The notes under the pieces were generated by a model. That model had not been told where the DNA came from and made no database searches. It saw only the letters and a list, made by a program, of their open reading frames with translations. The position numbers and the translations under genes are program-made. This document shows positions 1 through 9,128 of a stretch of 64,000 bases of DNA, in pieces. The stretch comes from Jeotgalibacillus campisalis. GTDB taxonomy: Bacteria > Bacillota > Bacilli > Bacillales > Jeotgalibacillaceae. The stretch spans positions 124,001 to 188,000 of the forward strand of contig NZ_JXRR01000017.1 in NCBI RefSeq assembly GCF_000829515.1. Direction: 5' to 3'. Position 1 is the first letter of the stretch, and each line of letters begins with the position of its first letter.

Positions 1-1516
1 AAATGGCCTGATGCTCGTCTTTATTCATCACTTTCCCGCTTAAAAGATTCTGCACTGTATAGGCTGTGTCTTCATTGGCCATCATATGTGCTATAAGATG
101 TCTTTCTGCTGTGAGATAAGCCGGCAGCAAAGTTGATTTACGCTGAAAGACACCCTGTGCTTTAGGCGGCTGTATCTCTTTCGCTGCCTGAGGCTGCTCA
201 GTTGGCATTAGACTGCCCAGCTGATTAGAGAGACCTTCTACCGATAAATTAAACTCATCTGACAGCTGCTTAATATAAAATTCCTTATCTATAGCTCCTT
301 TTAAAGAAGCTATTTCCTTTAAAATGGATTTTATATAGGACAGGCGTCCATCTTCTGTAGATAAATTATTTTTGGAGCGGTAATAATGCATTTTAAAGGC
401 CATTTCCGATACACTCGAATCTATGATCTCCTGTTTAAATGCTTGTCCGCCTTTTTTTTGGATATAGTCATCCGGATCTAAGCCGTTTGGCAGCAATGCC
501 ACTTTTACGTTTAAACCTGATGAGGAAATTTCTTTTGCTGCCTTAAACGCTGCTTCGTATCCTGCCTGATCTCCATCATAGCAAAGGATAACCTGGCTGG
601 TCAGCTTTTTGATCAAGCTGATATGCTGCGCTGAAAGGGAGGTTCCCATTGTGGCAATACCATTTGCGGCCCATTCATTTGATGAAATTACATCCGCAAA
701 GCCTTCGAAGAGCACAGCAGATTGCTCTCTCCTAATGGCCCCCCTGGCACGGTGATAATTAAATAATATCCTGTTTTTTTGAAACAGCGGTGTTTCTGGA
801 GAATTTAAATACTTGGGCTCATCTTTTTCAGCATCAATAATTCTTCCTGAAAATGCTACAATCTGACCCCTGTCATTTTCTACCGGGAACATAATACGTT
901 CTCGAAAACGATCAAAATAAGAGCCGTTATCCCGTTTAATGATTAGTCCTGCCTGCTCCATAGAAGAAAGATCAAACCCTCTCTTTTTAAGCAGTTCAGA
1001 CGTAAAATCCCAGCTTGGCAAAGCCCAGCCTATACGAAATTGTTTAAGCTGATCTTCAGTGAAACCTCTCTGAAGCATGTATTCTAATGCATGCTGACCT
1101 TCTTTGGTATTCATTAAGAGGTGATGATAAAATTTAGCAAGCAGCTCGTGTGCTTCTAATTGGTCTTTGTGAAGCTGTTTTGAATTTTGAACTGAATCAT
1201 CTGCCGGTTCATCTTCAGGTACACTAATTTCCATTCCGATTTTCGAACCGGCTATGGCCACTGCCTCTTTGAAGGAAACACCATCATGGTCCATTAAAAA
1301 ACTGTAGACGTTGCCTCCTGCACCACAACCAAAACAGTGAAAAATCTGTTTTTCGGGAGAAACAGAAAAGGATGGCGAGTTTTCCCCATGAAATGGGCAT
1401 AACCCAAAATAGTTGCGCCCTTGTTTTTTAAGCTGGACATAGTCGCTGATAATGTCGACGATATCCGTTTTTTTTCGTATTTCCTCGACCATTTCATCTG
1501 GAATTCTCTCAGACAC
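1..1516 (-). CDS. dnaG: DNA primase DnaG (3' end outside window)
   Basis: Synthesises RNA primers for DNA replication at the fork together with the replicative helicase. About 505 of roughly 600 residues are present; the C-terminal helicase-binding part lies beyond base 1. I read the frame by hand. A CHC2 zinc finger is clear (C40, H43, C61, C64), followed by the RNA polymerase domain and a TOPRIM segment with a YDGDQAG motif near residue 310. The start is taken as GTG at 1516, which has GGTGGTG six bases upstream and gives an N-terminus like other primases (SERIPDE); an ATG at 1531 would place the ribosome site inside the gene. It lies directly downstream of yqxD, as in the dnaG-sigA operon of Bacillus. 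Confidence 0.95.
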   Translation of the reverse strand, partial: MSERIPDEMVEEIRKKTDIVDIISDYVQLKKQGRNYFGLCPFHGENSPSFSVSPEKQIFHCFGCGAGGNVYSFLMDHDGVSFKEAVAIAGSKIGMEISVPEDEPADDSVQNSKQLHKDQLEAHELLAKFYHHLLMNTKEGQHALEYMLQRGFTEDQLKQFRIGWALPSWDFTSELLKKRGFDLSSMEQAGLIIKRDNGSYFDRFRERIMFPVENDRGQIVAFSGRIIDAEKDEPKYLNSPETPLFQKNRILFNYHRARGAIRREQSAVLFEGFADVISSNEWAANGIATMGTSLSAQHISLIKKLTSQVILCYDGDQAGYEAAFKAAKEISSSGLNVKVALLPNGLDPDDYIQKKGGQAFKQEIIDSSVSEMAFKMHYYRSKNNLSTEDGRLSYIKSILKEIASLKGAIDKEFYIKQLSDEFNLSVEGLSNQLGSLMPTEQPQAAKEIQPPKAQGVFQRKSTLLPAYLTAERHLIAHMMANEDTAYTVQNLLSGKVMNKDEHQAI

Positions 1517-1566
1517 AAAAAACACCACCATTTAGTCTAGTGTGATAATAGTTTATTCGCCACTAA

Positions 1567-2019
1567 TCATTCATTTCCTGCAAGATGCGCTAAATATTTT
1601 ATGAGGCGGTCAGAAAATTGTTTTAAATCATCTTTTGACAGTTTTTTGGGACCGCCCCCATAGCGCCCTTTTTTGCGTTCCATCTGATGTAAATAGCGAA
1701 ATGATAAACTTGTATCAATTGTGTCTTCTTGATATTGCTTTCCCCTGGTTGACAGGGCATAAACTCCCTTGGGAAGAACTAAAGAAGCCAATCCAATGTC
1801 TTGTGTTATAACCATATCCCCTGATTTAACATGATTTAGAATATACATATCCACAGCTTCTTTTCCTTCATCAATAAAGGTCCATACCTTTTGATCGGCA
1901 TCGGCGCTAAAGTGCTTTAAAGATGCAATAAAAAGATAGCTTACATCATAAGCAAGTGCTTGTTCTTCAATAATCTTTTTTAAATCCTTTGGACAGGCAT
2001 CAGCGTCAATAAAAATCAT
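1567..2019 (-). CDS. yqxD: YqxD/YaiI family protein (UPF0178)
   Basis: Small protein of the DUF188 family, 150 residues from the chosen start. The family has a conserved IDADACP N-terminal motif, seen here at residues 3-9, and a PIN-like fold is predicted for it; its biochemical role is not established. The ATG at 2019 is preferred over an upstream TTG at 2049 because the family begins at this motif; the ribosome site (AGAGATGA) is only moderate. The C-terminal half carries a basic GRYGGGPK segment. It stands immediately upstream of dnaG on the same strand, the usual Bacillus arrangement, so the two probably share a transcript. Confidence 0.88.
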   Translation of the reverse strand: MIFIDADACPKDLKKIIEEQALAYDVSYLFIASLKHFSADADQKVWTFIDEGKEAVDMYILNHVKSGDMVITQDIGLASLVLPKGVYALSTRGKQYQEDTIDTSLSFRYLHQMERKKGRYGGGPKKLSKDDLKQFSDRLIKYLAHLAGNE

Positions 2020-2049
2020 ATTATCATCTCTTTGAGTCTCCATGAACAA

Positions 2050-2325
2050 GGTATTCTACAAAAAAGATAGAACTCCTTTTATTCAGAAAAATAATTACTG
2101 AAAAATATTTTTATCACAATTTTTTATTATAGTATATCAGCCTTAATTTCGCCATCATTTTATTTTGTATCTCATGTATGTCCTTACTTTTACATGTATT
2201 TTTTCTTACCCACATTAAATAATAAACAGAGACTCTGCGACAAATCGGCAGCACCGGTTATTTTTATTAAAAAGACCTTTCCCTTTTTAGAAGGCAGACA
2301 TTCACACAATTCTGCTGCAAAATAA
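2050..2325 (-). promoter_or_regulatory. Intergenic stretch upstream of yqxD-dnaG, weak promoter candidate
   Basis: This AT-rich stretch holds no gene that I can support. On the minus strand a TATAAT-like -10 lies near 2127-2132 with a poor -35 (TGGCGA) 17 bases upstream, which could drive yqxD-dnaG. Nothing else stands out before the terminator at 2326. Confidence 0.3.
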
Positions 2326-2367
2326 AGAATGGTCTCATGAATGTGGAATTATTCATGAGGCCATTCT
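2326..2367 (-). terminator. Rho-independent terminator after ppdR/yqfL
   Basis: A 17-bp near-perfect stem (arms 2326-2342 and 2351-2367, loop of eight) is followed on the minus strand by a T-rich run (TTTATTTT). It closes the ccpN-yqfL unit and separates it from yqxD-dnaG. Confidence 0.85.
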
Positions 2368-2397
2368 AGTTTGCAGTTTAATGGATTTAGTACCCGC

Positions 2398-3207
2398 TTA
2401 TTTATTCAAAATGTCATTTAAAATGATGTTAGCTGTTTCTTCCACTGCCTTGTTTGTTACATCAATCACAGGACAGTTTATTTTTTTTACGATTGATTCG
2501 AAATGTTCCATTTCTTCTTGTATTCTCTCCATTTTTGCATAGGTCGCATCATCGTTTAAACCTAATGCGATAAGCCTTTCTTTTCGAATGTAGTTAAGCT
2601 TCTCCGGACGGATCTTCAAACCGTAGCATTTAGAAGGATTTACTTTAAAAAGCTCTGCAGGCGGTTCAATCTCCGGCACCAATGGGACATTAGCCACTTT
2701 CAGCCTTTTATGGGCAAGATATTGAGACAATGGAGTCTTCGATGTTCTTGACACTCCCACAAGTACAATATCTGCTTTAAGTATGCCTCTGGGGTCACGC
2801 CCATCATCGTACTTGACGGCAAATTCAATGGCTTCAATTTTTTTAAAATAGTCTTCATCGAGCTCATGAACCATTCCTGGCTCATTAATTGGAAGCTCAT
2901 CACTTGCTGATTGAAGAGAGGCTATAATCGGTCCTACTACATCATGAGCGGTGATATTAAAACGCTTAATCTGCTCCTGAATATATGTTCGAATTTCGGG
3001 TCTTACCAATGTATAGACAATTATACCTTCATCCTCTTTTGCAAGTGCGATGACTTCATCTACGTTTGCTGCTTCTTCCACATAAGGAAACCGTTTAATG
3101 ATGATTGATTTTCGTGATTGTCTGAACTGACTTACACAGGCTTTAGCGACAAGTTCGGCAGTTTCTCCTACGGAATCAGAAACCACATACACATTAATTT
3201 CGTTCAT
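2398..3207 (-). CDS. yqfL: Bifunctional PPDK regulatory protein (YqfL/PPSR family)
   Basis: Member of the DUF299 kinase/pyrophosphorylase family, which phosphorylates and dephosphorylates a threonine of pyruvate phosphate dikinase or PEP synthase and so switches gluconeogenic PEP formation. It has 269 residues from ATG 3207. The family P-loop-like GVSRTSKTP sits at residues 151-159. The start is set by GGGTGGTG five bases upstream; an in-frame start 15 bases earlier would overlap that site. It follows ccpN with 18 bases between ccpN stop and this start. In B. subtilis the pair controls gluconeogenesis; no ppdK gene lies in this window, so the target here is inferred. Confidence 0.9.
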   Translation of the reverse strand: MNEINVYVVSDSVGETAELVAKACVSQFRQSRKSIIIKRFPYVEEAANVDEVIALAKEDEGIIVYTLVRPEIRTYIQEQIKRFNITAHDVVGPIIASLQSASDELPINEPGMVHELDEDYFKKIEAIEFAVKYDDGRDPRGILKADIVLVGVSRTSKTPLSQYLAHKRLKVANVPLVPEIEPPAELFKVNPSKCYGLKIRPEKLNYIRKERLIALGLNDDATYAKMERIQEEMEHFESIVKKINCPVIDVTNKAVEETANIILNDILNK

Positions 3208-3225
3208 TTTTACACCACCCATAGA

Positions 3226-3861
3226 CTACGACTCATCCTTTGACAAGCTGACAAAGGCTTTTGTGATATTCGTTTTCGTTATACGGCCAAAGACTTCATA
3301 CCCCTGTTCTGTTTTCCTTACAACAGGCAGAGAGTCAATTTGTTTATCTATCAATTTAGTTGCAACGCTAACCAAAAGATCATCTTTTTCACAATATGTT
3401 ACATTCGGCATCCTTGTCATAATAACATTCACTGGCAGGTTGGTTAAATCCTGCTGGCCGATGCTTGCACGCAGCAGATCTTTCCGTGACAGAACACCCG
3501 CAAGAAGTGCGTTTTGATCAACAACAAATAAAGTCCCGACATCTTCTAAAAACATATGGCAAATGGCGTCATAAACCGATACGTTGTCATTCACGACCAC
3601 AGGAAGAGATTGATAATCTTTAACATACAATTTCTTTAAATTCTCGGTCAAAAGCTGGGATCCTGATTTGCCTGTATAAAAATAGCCTACTCTCGGCCTT
3701 GCATCAAGAAAGCCCGCCATCGTTAGAATGGCTAAATCAGGCCGCAGCGTTGCTCTTGTTAAATGCAGTCTTTCTGCAATCTGTTCACCTGTTATCGGCC
3801 CATTTCCTTTAACAATTTGCAGAATTTCTGTCTGTCTTTTATTAAGTTCTATCGTGGTCAC
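3226..3861 (-). CDS. ccpN: CcpN, HTH and twin-CBS repressor of gluconeogenic genes
   Basis: Transcription repressor that in B. subtilis turns off gapB and pckA under glycolytic conditions. The 211-residue product has an N-terminal winged helix (GPITGEQIAERLHLTRATLR region) followed by two CBS domains that bind adenine nucleotides. Start choice is awkward. An ATG at 3933 would add 24 residues, but that DNA contains a good promoter, so it is probably untranslated. GTG at 3861 matches the known protein length, yet the only strong ribosome site (AAGGTGGTG) overlaps it; see findings. The gene is divergent from glyQS and cotranscribed with yqfL. Confidence 0.9.
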   Translation of the reverse strand: MTTIELNKRQTEILQIVKGNGPITGEQIAERLHLTRATLRPDLAILTMAGFLDARPRVGYFYTGKSGSQLLTENLKKLYVKDYQSLPVVVNDNVSVYDAICHMFLEDVGTLFVVDQNALLAGVLSRKDLLRASIGQQDLTNLPVNVIMTRMPNVTYCEKDDLLVSVATKLIDKQIDSLPVVRKTEQGYEVFGRITKTNITKAFVSLSKDES

Positions 3862-3896
3862 CACCTTAAAGCAGTTTATTGCGTTATACTTATTCT

Positions 3897-3929
3897 TAAT
3901 ATTATATACTATAAATGAATTTTTTTCGA
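3897..3929 (-). promoter_or_regulatory. Candidate sigma-A promoter of ccpN-yqfL
   Basis: On the minus strand TCGAAA is followed after about 17 bases by TATAAT within an AT-rich stretch. The -10 is perfect, the -35 four of six. Transcription would start downstream of the ATG at 3933, which argues against that ATG as the ccpN start. Confidence 0.5.
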
Positions 3930-4021
3930 TCATTGCATCATAATATAATGAATGAATGCTTTTCTTACTTTAAAACGGATAAAGATGAAGTGCAACCGAT
4001 TCGCTTTGATTGCATAATATA

Positions 4022-4050
4022 TTGTGAATCTTTATTAATCATGGTAGAAT
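4022..4050 (+). promoter_or_regulatory. Sigma-A promoter of glyQS
   Basis: TTGTGA (4022-4027), a 17-base spacer and TAGAAT (4045-4050) lie just ahead of the T-box leader, placing the transcript start near 4057. Confidence 0.75.
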
Positions 4051-4056
4051 AAGCGT

Positions 4057-4265
4057 ACATACCATTCATAGTAGCGCGATGAAGGATCAATAAGTACTTG
4101 CGGAAAGAAGAAGCGACCAGGGGTGGTGAGAGCCTGGAATGCAAGGAAAACGGCACCCCTGAGCAATGCACTGACGAAGGTGAATGCACATCGCATTAAC
4201 TAGGGTGGAACCGCGGACGTTAGCTCCGTCCCTGGGCTATATATTAGCCTGGGGACGGTTTTTTT
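4057..4265 (+). ncRNA. T-box leader of glyQS (glycine tRNA sensor)
   Basis: T-box riboswitches bind uncharged tRNA and allow read-through into aminoacyl-tRNA synthetase genes. The diagnostic AGGGTGGAACCGCG box is at 4202-4215. It is followed by a strong terminator (arms CCGTCCC and GGGACGG, 4226-4258, then T7). The T-box sequence can pair with the 5' arm to form the antiterminator. The leader is about 210 nt. Gly specificity is inferred from the gene downstream; I could not fix the specifier codon with confidence. Confidence 0.9.
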
Positions 4266-4266
4266 A
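4226..4266 (+). terminator. Regulated terminator of the glyQS T-box
   Basis: A GC-rich hairpin with arms 4226-4240 and 4245-4258 is followed by a seven-T run. It is the off-state of the leader, about 75 bases before the glyQS start. Confidence 0.85.
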
Positions 4267-4341
4267 TGTGAACTTTCGCTTAAAAAGAAAGAACGTACAT
4301 TATTAGTAAGAAGTTATTAAGGAGAAAAGGAGTGCTGTTGA

Positions 4342-5721
4342 ATGTCTTCAATGGACGAAATTGTACAATTAGCTAAACATCGGGGGTTTGTGTTTCCGGG
4401 ATCCGAAATTTATGGCGGACTTGCAAACACATGGGATTATGGTCCACTTGGAGTTGAGCTCAAGAACAATATAAAAAAAGCATGGTGGAAAAAATTTATC
4501 CAGGAGTCGCCTTATAATGTTGGATTAGATGCAGCAATCCTGATGAACCCTAAAACCTGGGAAGCTTCCGGCCACATTGGAAACTTTAATGATCCGATGA
4601 TCGATTGCAAAAGCTGTAAAGCCAGACACCGTGCCGATAAATTGATTGAAGAAGCAATTGAAGCTAAAGGAGAGGAATTAATCGTTGATGGCCTCCCCTT
4701 TTCGAGAATGCAGGAATTAATCGTCGAGCATGATATTGCCTGTCCTACTTGCGGGAAAAAGGACTTCACGGATATTCGTCAATTTAATCTGATGTTTAAA
4801 ACTTTTCAGGGTGTTACCGAAGCTTCTACAAATGAAATTTTTCTGCGTCCTGAAACGGCTCAGGGGATTTTTGTAAACTTTAAAAATGTGCAGCGGACCA
4901 TGAGAAAAAGAGTACCGTTCGGCATTGGTCAGATAGGTAAAAGCTTTCGTAATGAAATTACTCCGGGGAATTTCACTTTCCGTACACGTGAGTTTGAACA
5001 GATGGAAATTGAATTCTTCTGCAAACCTGGTGAAGATCTTGAGTGGCATGCGTACTGGCGTGAATTTTGTAAAAACTGGCTATTAAATCTTGGCATGCAT
5101 GAAGAAAGCATGAGATTGCGTGATCATGATTCAGATGAGCTTTCGCATTACAGCAATGCCACTACCGATATCGAATACCGCTTTCCATTTGGCTGGGGAG
5201 AATTATGGGGAATTGCCGATCGAACAGACTTTGACTTAAAGCGCCATATGGAGCATTCTAATGAAGATTTCACGTATTTAGACCAGCAGACAAATGAACG
5301 CTATGTTCCTTATTGCATTGAACCTTCACTAGGAGCTGACCGGGTCACACTTGCCTTTTTGTGCGATGCTTATGAGAAAGAGGAGCTTGAAAACAACGAA
5401 GAGCGGACAGTCCTTCGCTTTCATCCTGCACTAGCTCCATTTAAAGCTGCTGTATTGCCGCTTTCAAAAAAATTAAGCGCAGATGCTCTTAAAGTACAGC
5501 AGGACCTTGCTGAGGATCTTATGGTAGATTTTGATGAATCCCAATCAATCGGCAAGCGTTACCGCCGTCAGGACGAAATTGGAACTCCATATTGCATTAC
5601 ATTTGATTTTGATTCTTTAGAAGACAAACAGGTTACTGTGAGAAACCGGGACACCATGGATCAAATCAGAATGCCTATATCAGAAGTTAAAACATTTTTA
5701 ACGAATGCTATTAAATTTTAA
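4342..5721 (+). CDS. glyQS: Glycyl-tRNA synthetase, homodimeric type
   Basis: Charges tRNA-Gly with glycine. The single 459-residue chain is the class II alpha2 form, as in the B. cereus group and staphylococci, rather than the separate glyQ/glyS subunits of B. subtilis. Visible class II features include the motif 2 region with conserved FRNE, the SLGADR motif 3 near the end of the catalytic core, and a C-terminal anticodon-binding domain. Two CxxC pairs (CKSC and CPTC, roughly residues 92-135) suggest a small metal-binding insertion. The ribosome site is AAAGGAGTG, seven bases before the ATG. Expression is under the T-box leader at 4057-4265. Confidence 0.97.
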   Translation: MSSMDEIVQLAKHRGFVFPGSEIYGGLANTWDYGPLGVELKNNIKKAWWKKFIQESPYNVGLDAAILMNPKTWEASGHIGNFNDPMIDCKSCKARHRADKLIEEAIEAKGEELIVDGLPFSRMQELIVEHDIACPTCGKKDFTDIRQFNLMFKTFQGVTEASTNEIFLRPETAQGIFVNFKNVQRTMRKRVPFGIGQIGKSFRNEITPGNFTFRTREFEQMEIEFFCKPGEDLEWHAYWREFCKNWLLNLGMHEESMRLRDHDSDELSHYSNATTDIEYRFPFGWGELWGIADRTDFDLKRHMEHSNEDFTYLDQQTNERYVPYCIEPSLGADRVTLAFLCDAYEKEELENNEERTVLRFHPALAPFKAAVLPLSKKLSADALKVQQDLAEDLMVDFDESQSIGKRYRRQDEIGTPYCITFDFDSLEDKQVTVRNRDTMDQIRMPISEVKTFLTNAIKF

Positions 5722-5730
5722 ATAAAAATT

Positions 5731-5760
5731 AAGAAGCAGTTCATTTGAACTGCTTCTTTT
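5731..5760. terminator. Bidirectional terminator between glyQS and recO
   Basis: A perfect 13-bp stem with a two-base spacer has A-rich and T-rich flanks, so it can stop transcription of glyQS (plus) and recO (minus). The recO stop codon lies at its edge. Confidence 0.85.
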
Positions 5761-6550
5761 ATGTTTGAGTTTTATTTTGCTGTTCCGAATCATCGCCATG
5801 TAATACTGTCCTCATGCGATCAAGCTGGTCCAGAAAAGATTTTGACTTTAAAAACACCCCTACATATTCATCATAGTAGGTTCGAATTACGAGCCTCAAT
5901 TCCTTCTTTGTCTGTTCCTGCAAAGACACAGAACCCAGCCGGTTAAGGTCTAAGTAATAAAACAATTTTAATAAGCGGACGGTTTGAGGAGTAATCTTAA
6001 GCGCATAATGATCATTTGACCAACAGCGATGACACAGCAGCCCATTTTCCCTTATTGAAAAAGAAAAATGCCCCTCTGTTTCCCCGCAATGCGCACACCT
6101 GTCAAGCACCGGCTGAACGCCATAGACAGGCAGCAGTTTCATTTCAAAGATCAGACAGATCACTTCTTCATCATAACCATCATTAAGATATGATAACGAT
6201 TGAGCCAAAAGTTCGAATAAAAATGGATTCGACTTACGGTCTTCAACTGCTTTATCCAGCAGCTCAACCATATAGGTAGCATAAGCAGATTTGAATAAAT
6301 CTTCTTTTATGCCTCTTTGAGAAGCAACTAAATCTCCCTGCTGCAGACTTCCCATGCCGGTTCCTTTACGAAAAAGAAAGTGAGCATAGGTAAAAAGCTG
6401 GGATATAGATGATAACCGGCTATTTGCTTTTTTCGCACCTCTGGCCATAACGGCGAATTTTCCAAATTCCCTTGAAAAGATGGTCACGATTTTATCAGAT
6501 TCACCATAATCACTTGTTCGAACAACAATGCCTTCACATTTTTGGAGCAT
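5759..6550 (-). CDS. recO: DNA repair protein RecO
   Basis: Recombination mediator that, with RecR and RecF, loads RecA on SSB-coated single-stranded DNA. The product has 263 residues, the normal length. It has an N-terminal OB-fold (IVVRTSDYGESDKIVTIF) and a four-cysteine zinc site at C152, C155, C173 and C176. The ribosome site GGAGGAG is well placed before ATG 6550. It is the last gene of a run that begins upstream with era and yqzL, and ends against the convergent glyQS. Confidence 0.96.
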   Translation of the reverse strand: MLQKCEGIVVRTSDYGESDKIVTIFSREFGKFAVMARGAKKANSRLSSISQLFTYAHFLFRKGTGMGSLQQGDLVASQRGIKEDLFKSAYATYMVELLDKAVEDRKSNPFLFELLAQSLSYLNDGYDEEVICLIFEMKLLPVYGVQPVLDRCAHCGETEGHFSFSIRENGLLCHRCWSNDHYALKITPQTVRLLKLFYYLDLNRLGSVSLQEQTKKELRLVIRTYYDEYVGVFLKSKSFLDQLDRMRTVLHGDDSEQQNKTQT

Positions 6551-6593
6551 AGTATCTCCTCCCTGCTGCTGCTATTACCGTTCGATGATTACT

Positions 6594-6749
6594 TTATATA
6601 TGGAACTGAGACCCGGATAAGTACTCTGATTCATTCTCAGGAGCGGCTGCAGGAGAATGCTGTTCACTTTCTCCTTCGATTTCTTTAAATAAAAGATAAA
6701 GCTCCACATTCCCGGTTTGACTAAAAACTTCCCACGTGAAATCTAACAT
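6594..6749 (-). CDS. yqzL: YqzL family small protein
   Basis: A 51-residue protein found by hand reading between era and recO. Its N-terminus (MLDFTWEVFSQTGN, then YLLFKEIE) matches the conserved YqzL small protein that occupies this position in Bacillus. AAAGGTGTGAGG lies just upstream of ATG 6749. The function of the family is unknown. The C-terminal third is polar and poorly conserved. Gene position and the conserved N-terminal motif make it likely real despite its size. Confidence 0.85.
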   Translation of the reverse strand: MLDFTWEVFSQTGNVELYLLFKEIEGESEQHSPAAAPENESEYLSGSQFHI

Positions 6750-6862
6750 ACGCCTCACACCTTTCATGTTTATCCATGAATGTCAGTACGCTTTTAGTGT
6801 GCCACTTATGCTGAAGAATGATGGCTCGAAACTTTTCCCAATCCTGTAGTCAGAATCCAACT

Positions 6863-8168
<1,306 letters not shown>

Positions 8169-8290
8169 TCAACTCTCCTTTAAAATAACTACTTCTTTGT
8201 ATGCATGGATGATTACAATCCAGTGAAGTATTTCTAATTGTACTATATTTTCAACCAAAAAAACGGTTTTGACTTTAACAATTCAACCTG

Positions 8291-8656
8291 CTAAAAGAAA
8301 TTCGTTAAAAGCTTAGGCAAGAAAATAATAACTCCTGCTGCACCTGCGCCTGCTGCAAAAATGAAAACCGCAGCTGCTGAAGCATCTTTTGCTTTTTTTG
8401 CTAGCGGATGGGTGTCAGTTGTAACCAGATCAACAGCTCTCTCGATTGCTGTATTCATTAATTCCATTGCGAGAACTCCTGCGATGGCAAAGAGTATGAT
8501 CAACCACTCTATTGTAGAAATCTGCAAGTATATACCGGCAAAAATAACTACAGCTGTTGAAAATAAGTGTATTTTAAAATTTTGCTCATGCTTGGCTACA
8601 TCTTTTACTCCTTCCCAAGCATATAGAAAAGAATGTAATAAGCGTTTTGGGTTCAT
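8291..8656 (-). CDS. dgkA: Diacylglycerol/undecaprenol kinase family protein
   Basis: Small integral membrane kinase of the DgkA family, 121 residues with three predicted membrane helices. The B. subtilis homologue phosphorylates mainly undecaprenol, supplying the lipid carrier for wall synthesis, so that substrate is more likely here than diacylglycerol. The conserved ELMNTAIE active-site motif is at residues 65-72. It begins two bases after the ybeY stop. A 125-base gap with no clear structure separates it from cdd. Confidence 0.93.
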   Translation of the reverse strand: MNPKRLLHSFLYAWEGVKDVAKHEQNFKIHLFSTAVVIFAGIYLQISTIEWLIILFAIAGVLAMELMNTAIERAVDLVTTDTHPLAKKAKDASAAAVFIFAAGAGAAGVIIFLPKLLTNFF

Positions 8657-8657
8657 A

Positions 8658-9128
8658 TTAAGACCTCGCTAAACCATATTCCTCTAATAAGACATTTTGC
8701 CTCCGAAACATAACGGCTTCATCGGATTCTTTTATGTGGTCATACCCAAGCAGGTGCAAAAAGCCATGCAAGGCCAGAAACCCCAATTCCCGTGCAAAGG
8801 AATGCCCATACTCTTCAGCCTGTTCTTTTGCAACTTGAACCGATATGATAATGTCTCCGAGCATTCTTGGCATTTCTTCTGAAAGAACGGATATTTCCCC
8901 TTCCGCTTCATCTTCCATAGCAAATGAGATCACATCAGTAGGCTGGTCTTTTCCTCTGTACATTTTATTTATTTCCTGAATTTTATGATTTGTTACAAAA
9001 GTAACGGAACACTCACCGTTTTTAACTTCCTCTTTATCAGCTGCAAAGCGAAGGAGTTCTTCTACTAACTGAATATCTTTGTCATTAAGTGATTTTGTTT
9101 CATCAAAAAAATCAATTTGCATGGTCAT
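8658..9128 (-). CDS. ybeY: Endoribonuclease YbeY
   Basis: Zinc-dependent endoribonuclease involved in 16S rRNA 3'-end maturation and ribosome quality control. The product has 156 residues. The three-histidine metal motif HGFLHLLGYDH spans residues 121-131. Its ATG overlaps the pgpH stop codon (ATGA), a sign of translational coupling. Confidence 0.96.
   Translation of the reverse strand: MTMQIDFFDETKSLNDKDIQLVEELLRFAADKEEVKNGECSVTFVTNHKIQEINKMYRGKDQPTDVISFAMEDEAEGEISVLSEEMPRMLGDIIISVQVAKEQAEEYGHSFARELGFLALHGFLHLLGYDHIKESDEAVMFRRQNVLLEEYGLARS

Noticed and set aside
1294-1518. 74-codon minus ORF at the start of dnaG
   Set aside because: It is a different frame of dnaG; the true frame shows the CHC2 zinc finger.
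3862-3933. 24-residue N-terminal extension of CcpN from ATG 3933
   Set aside because: The DNA contains a promoter with a perfect TATAAT, and the extension is not like CcpN proteins.
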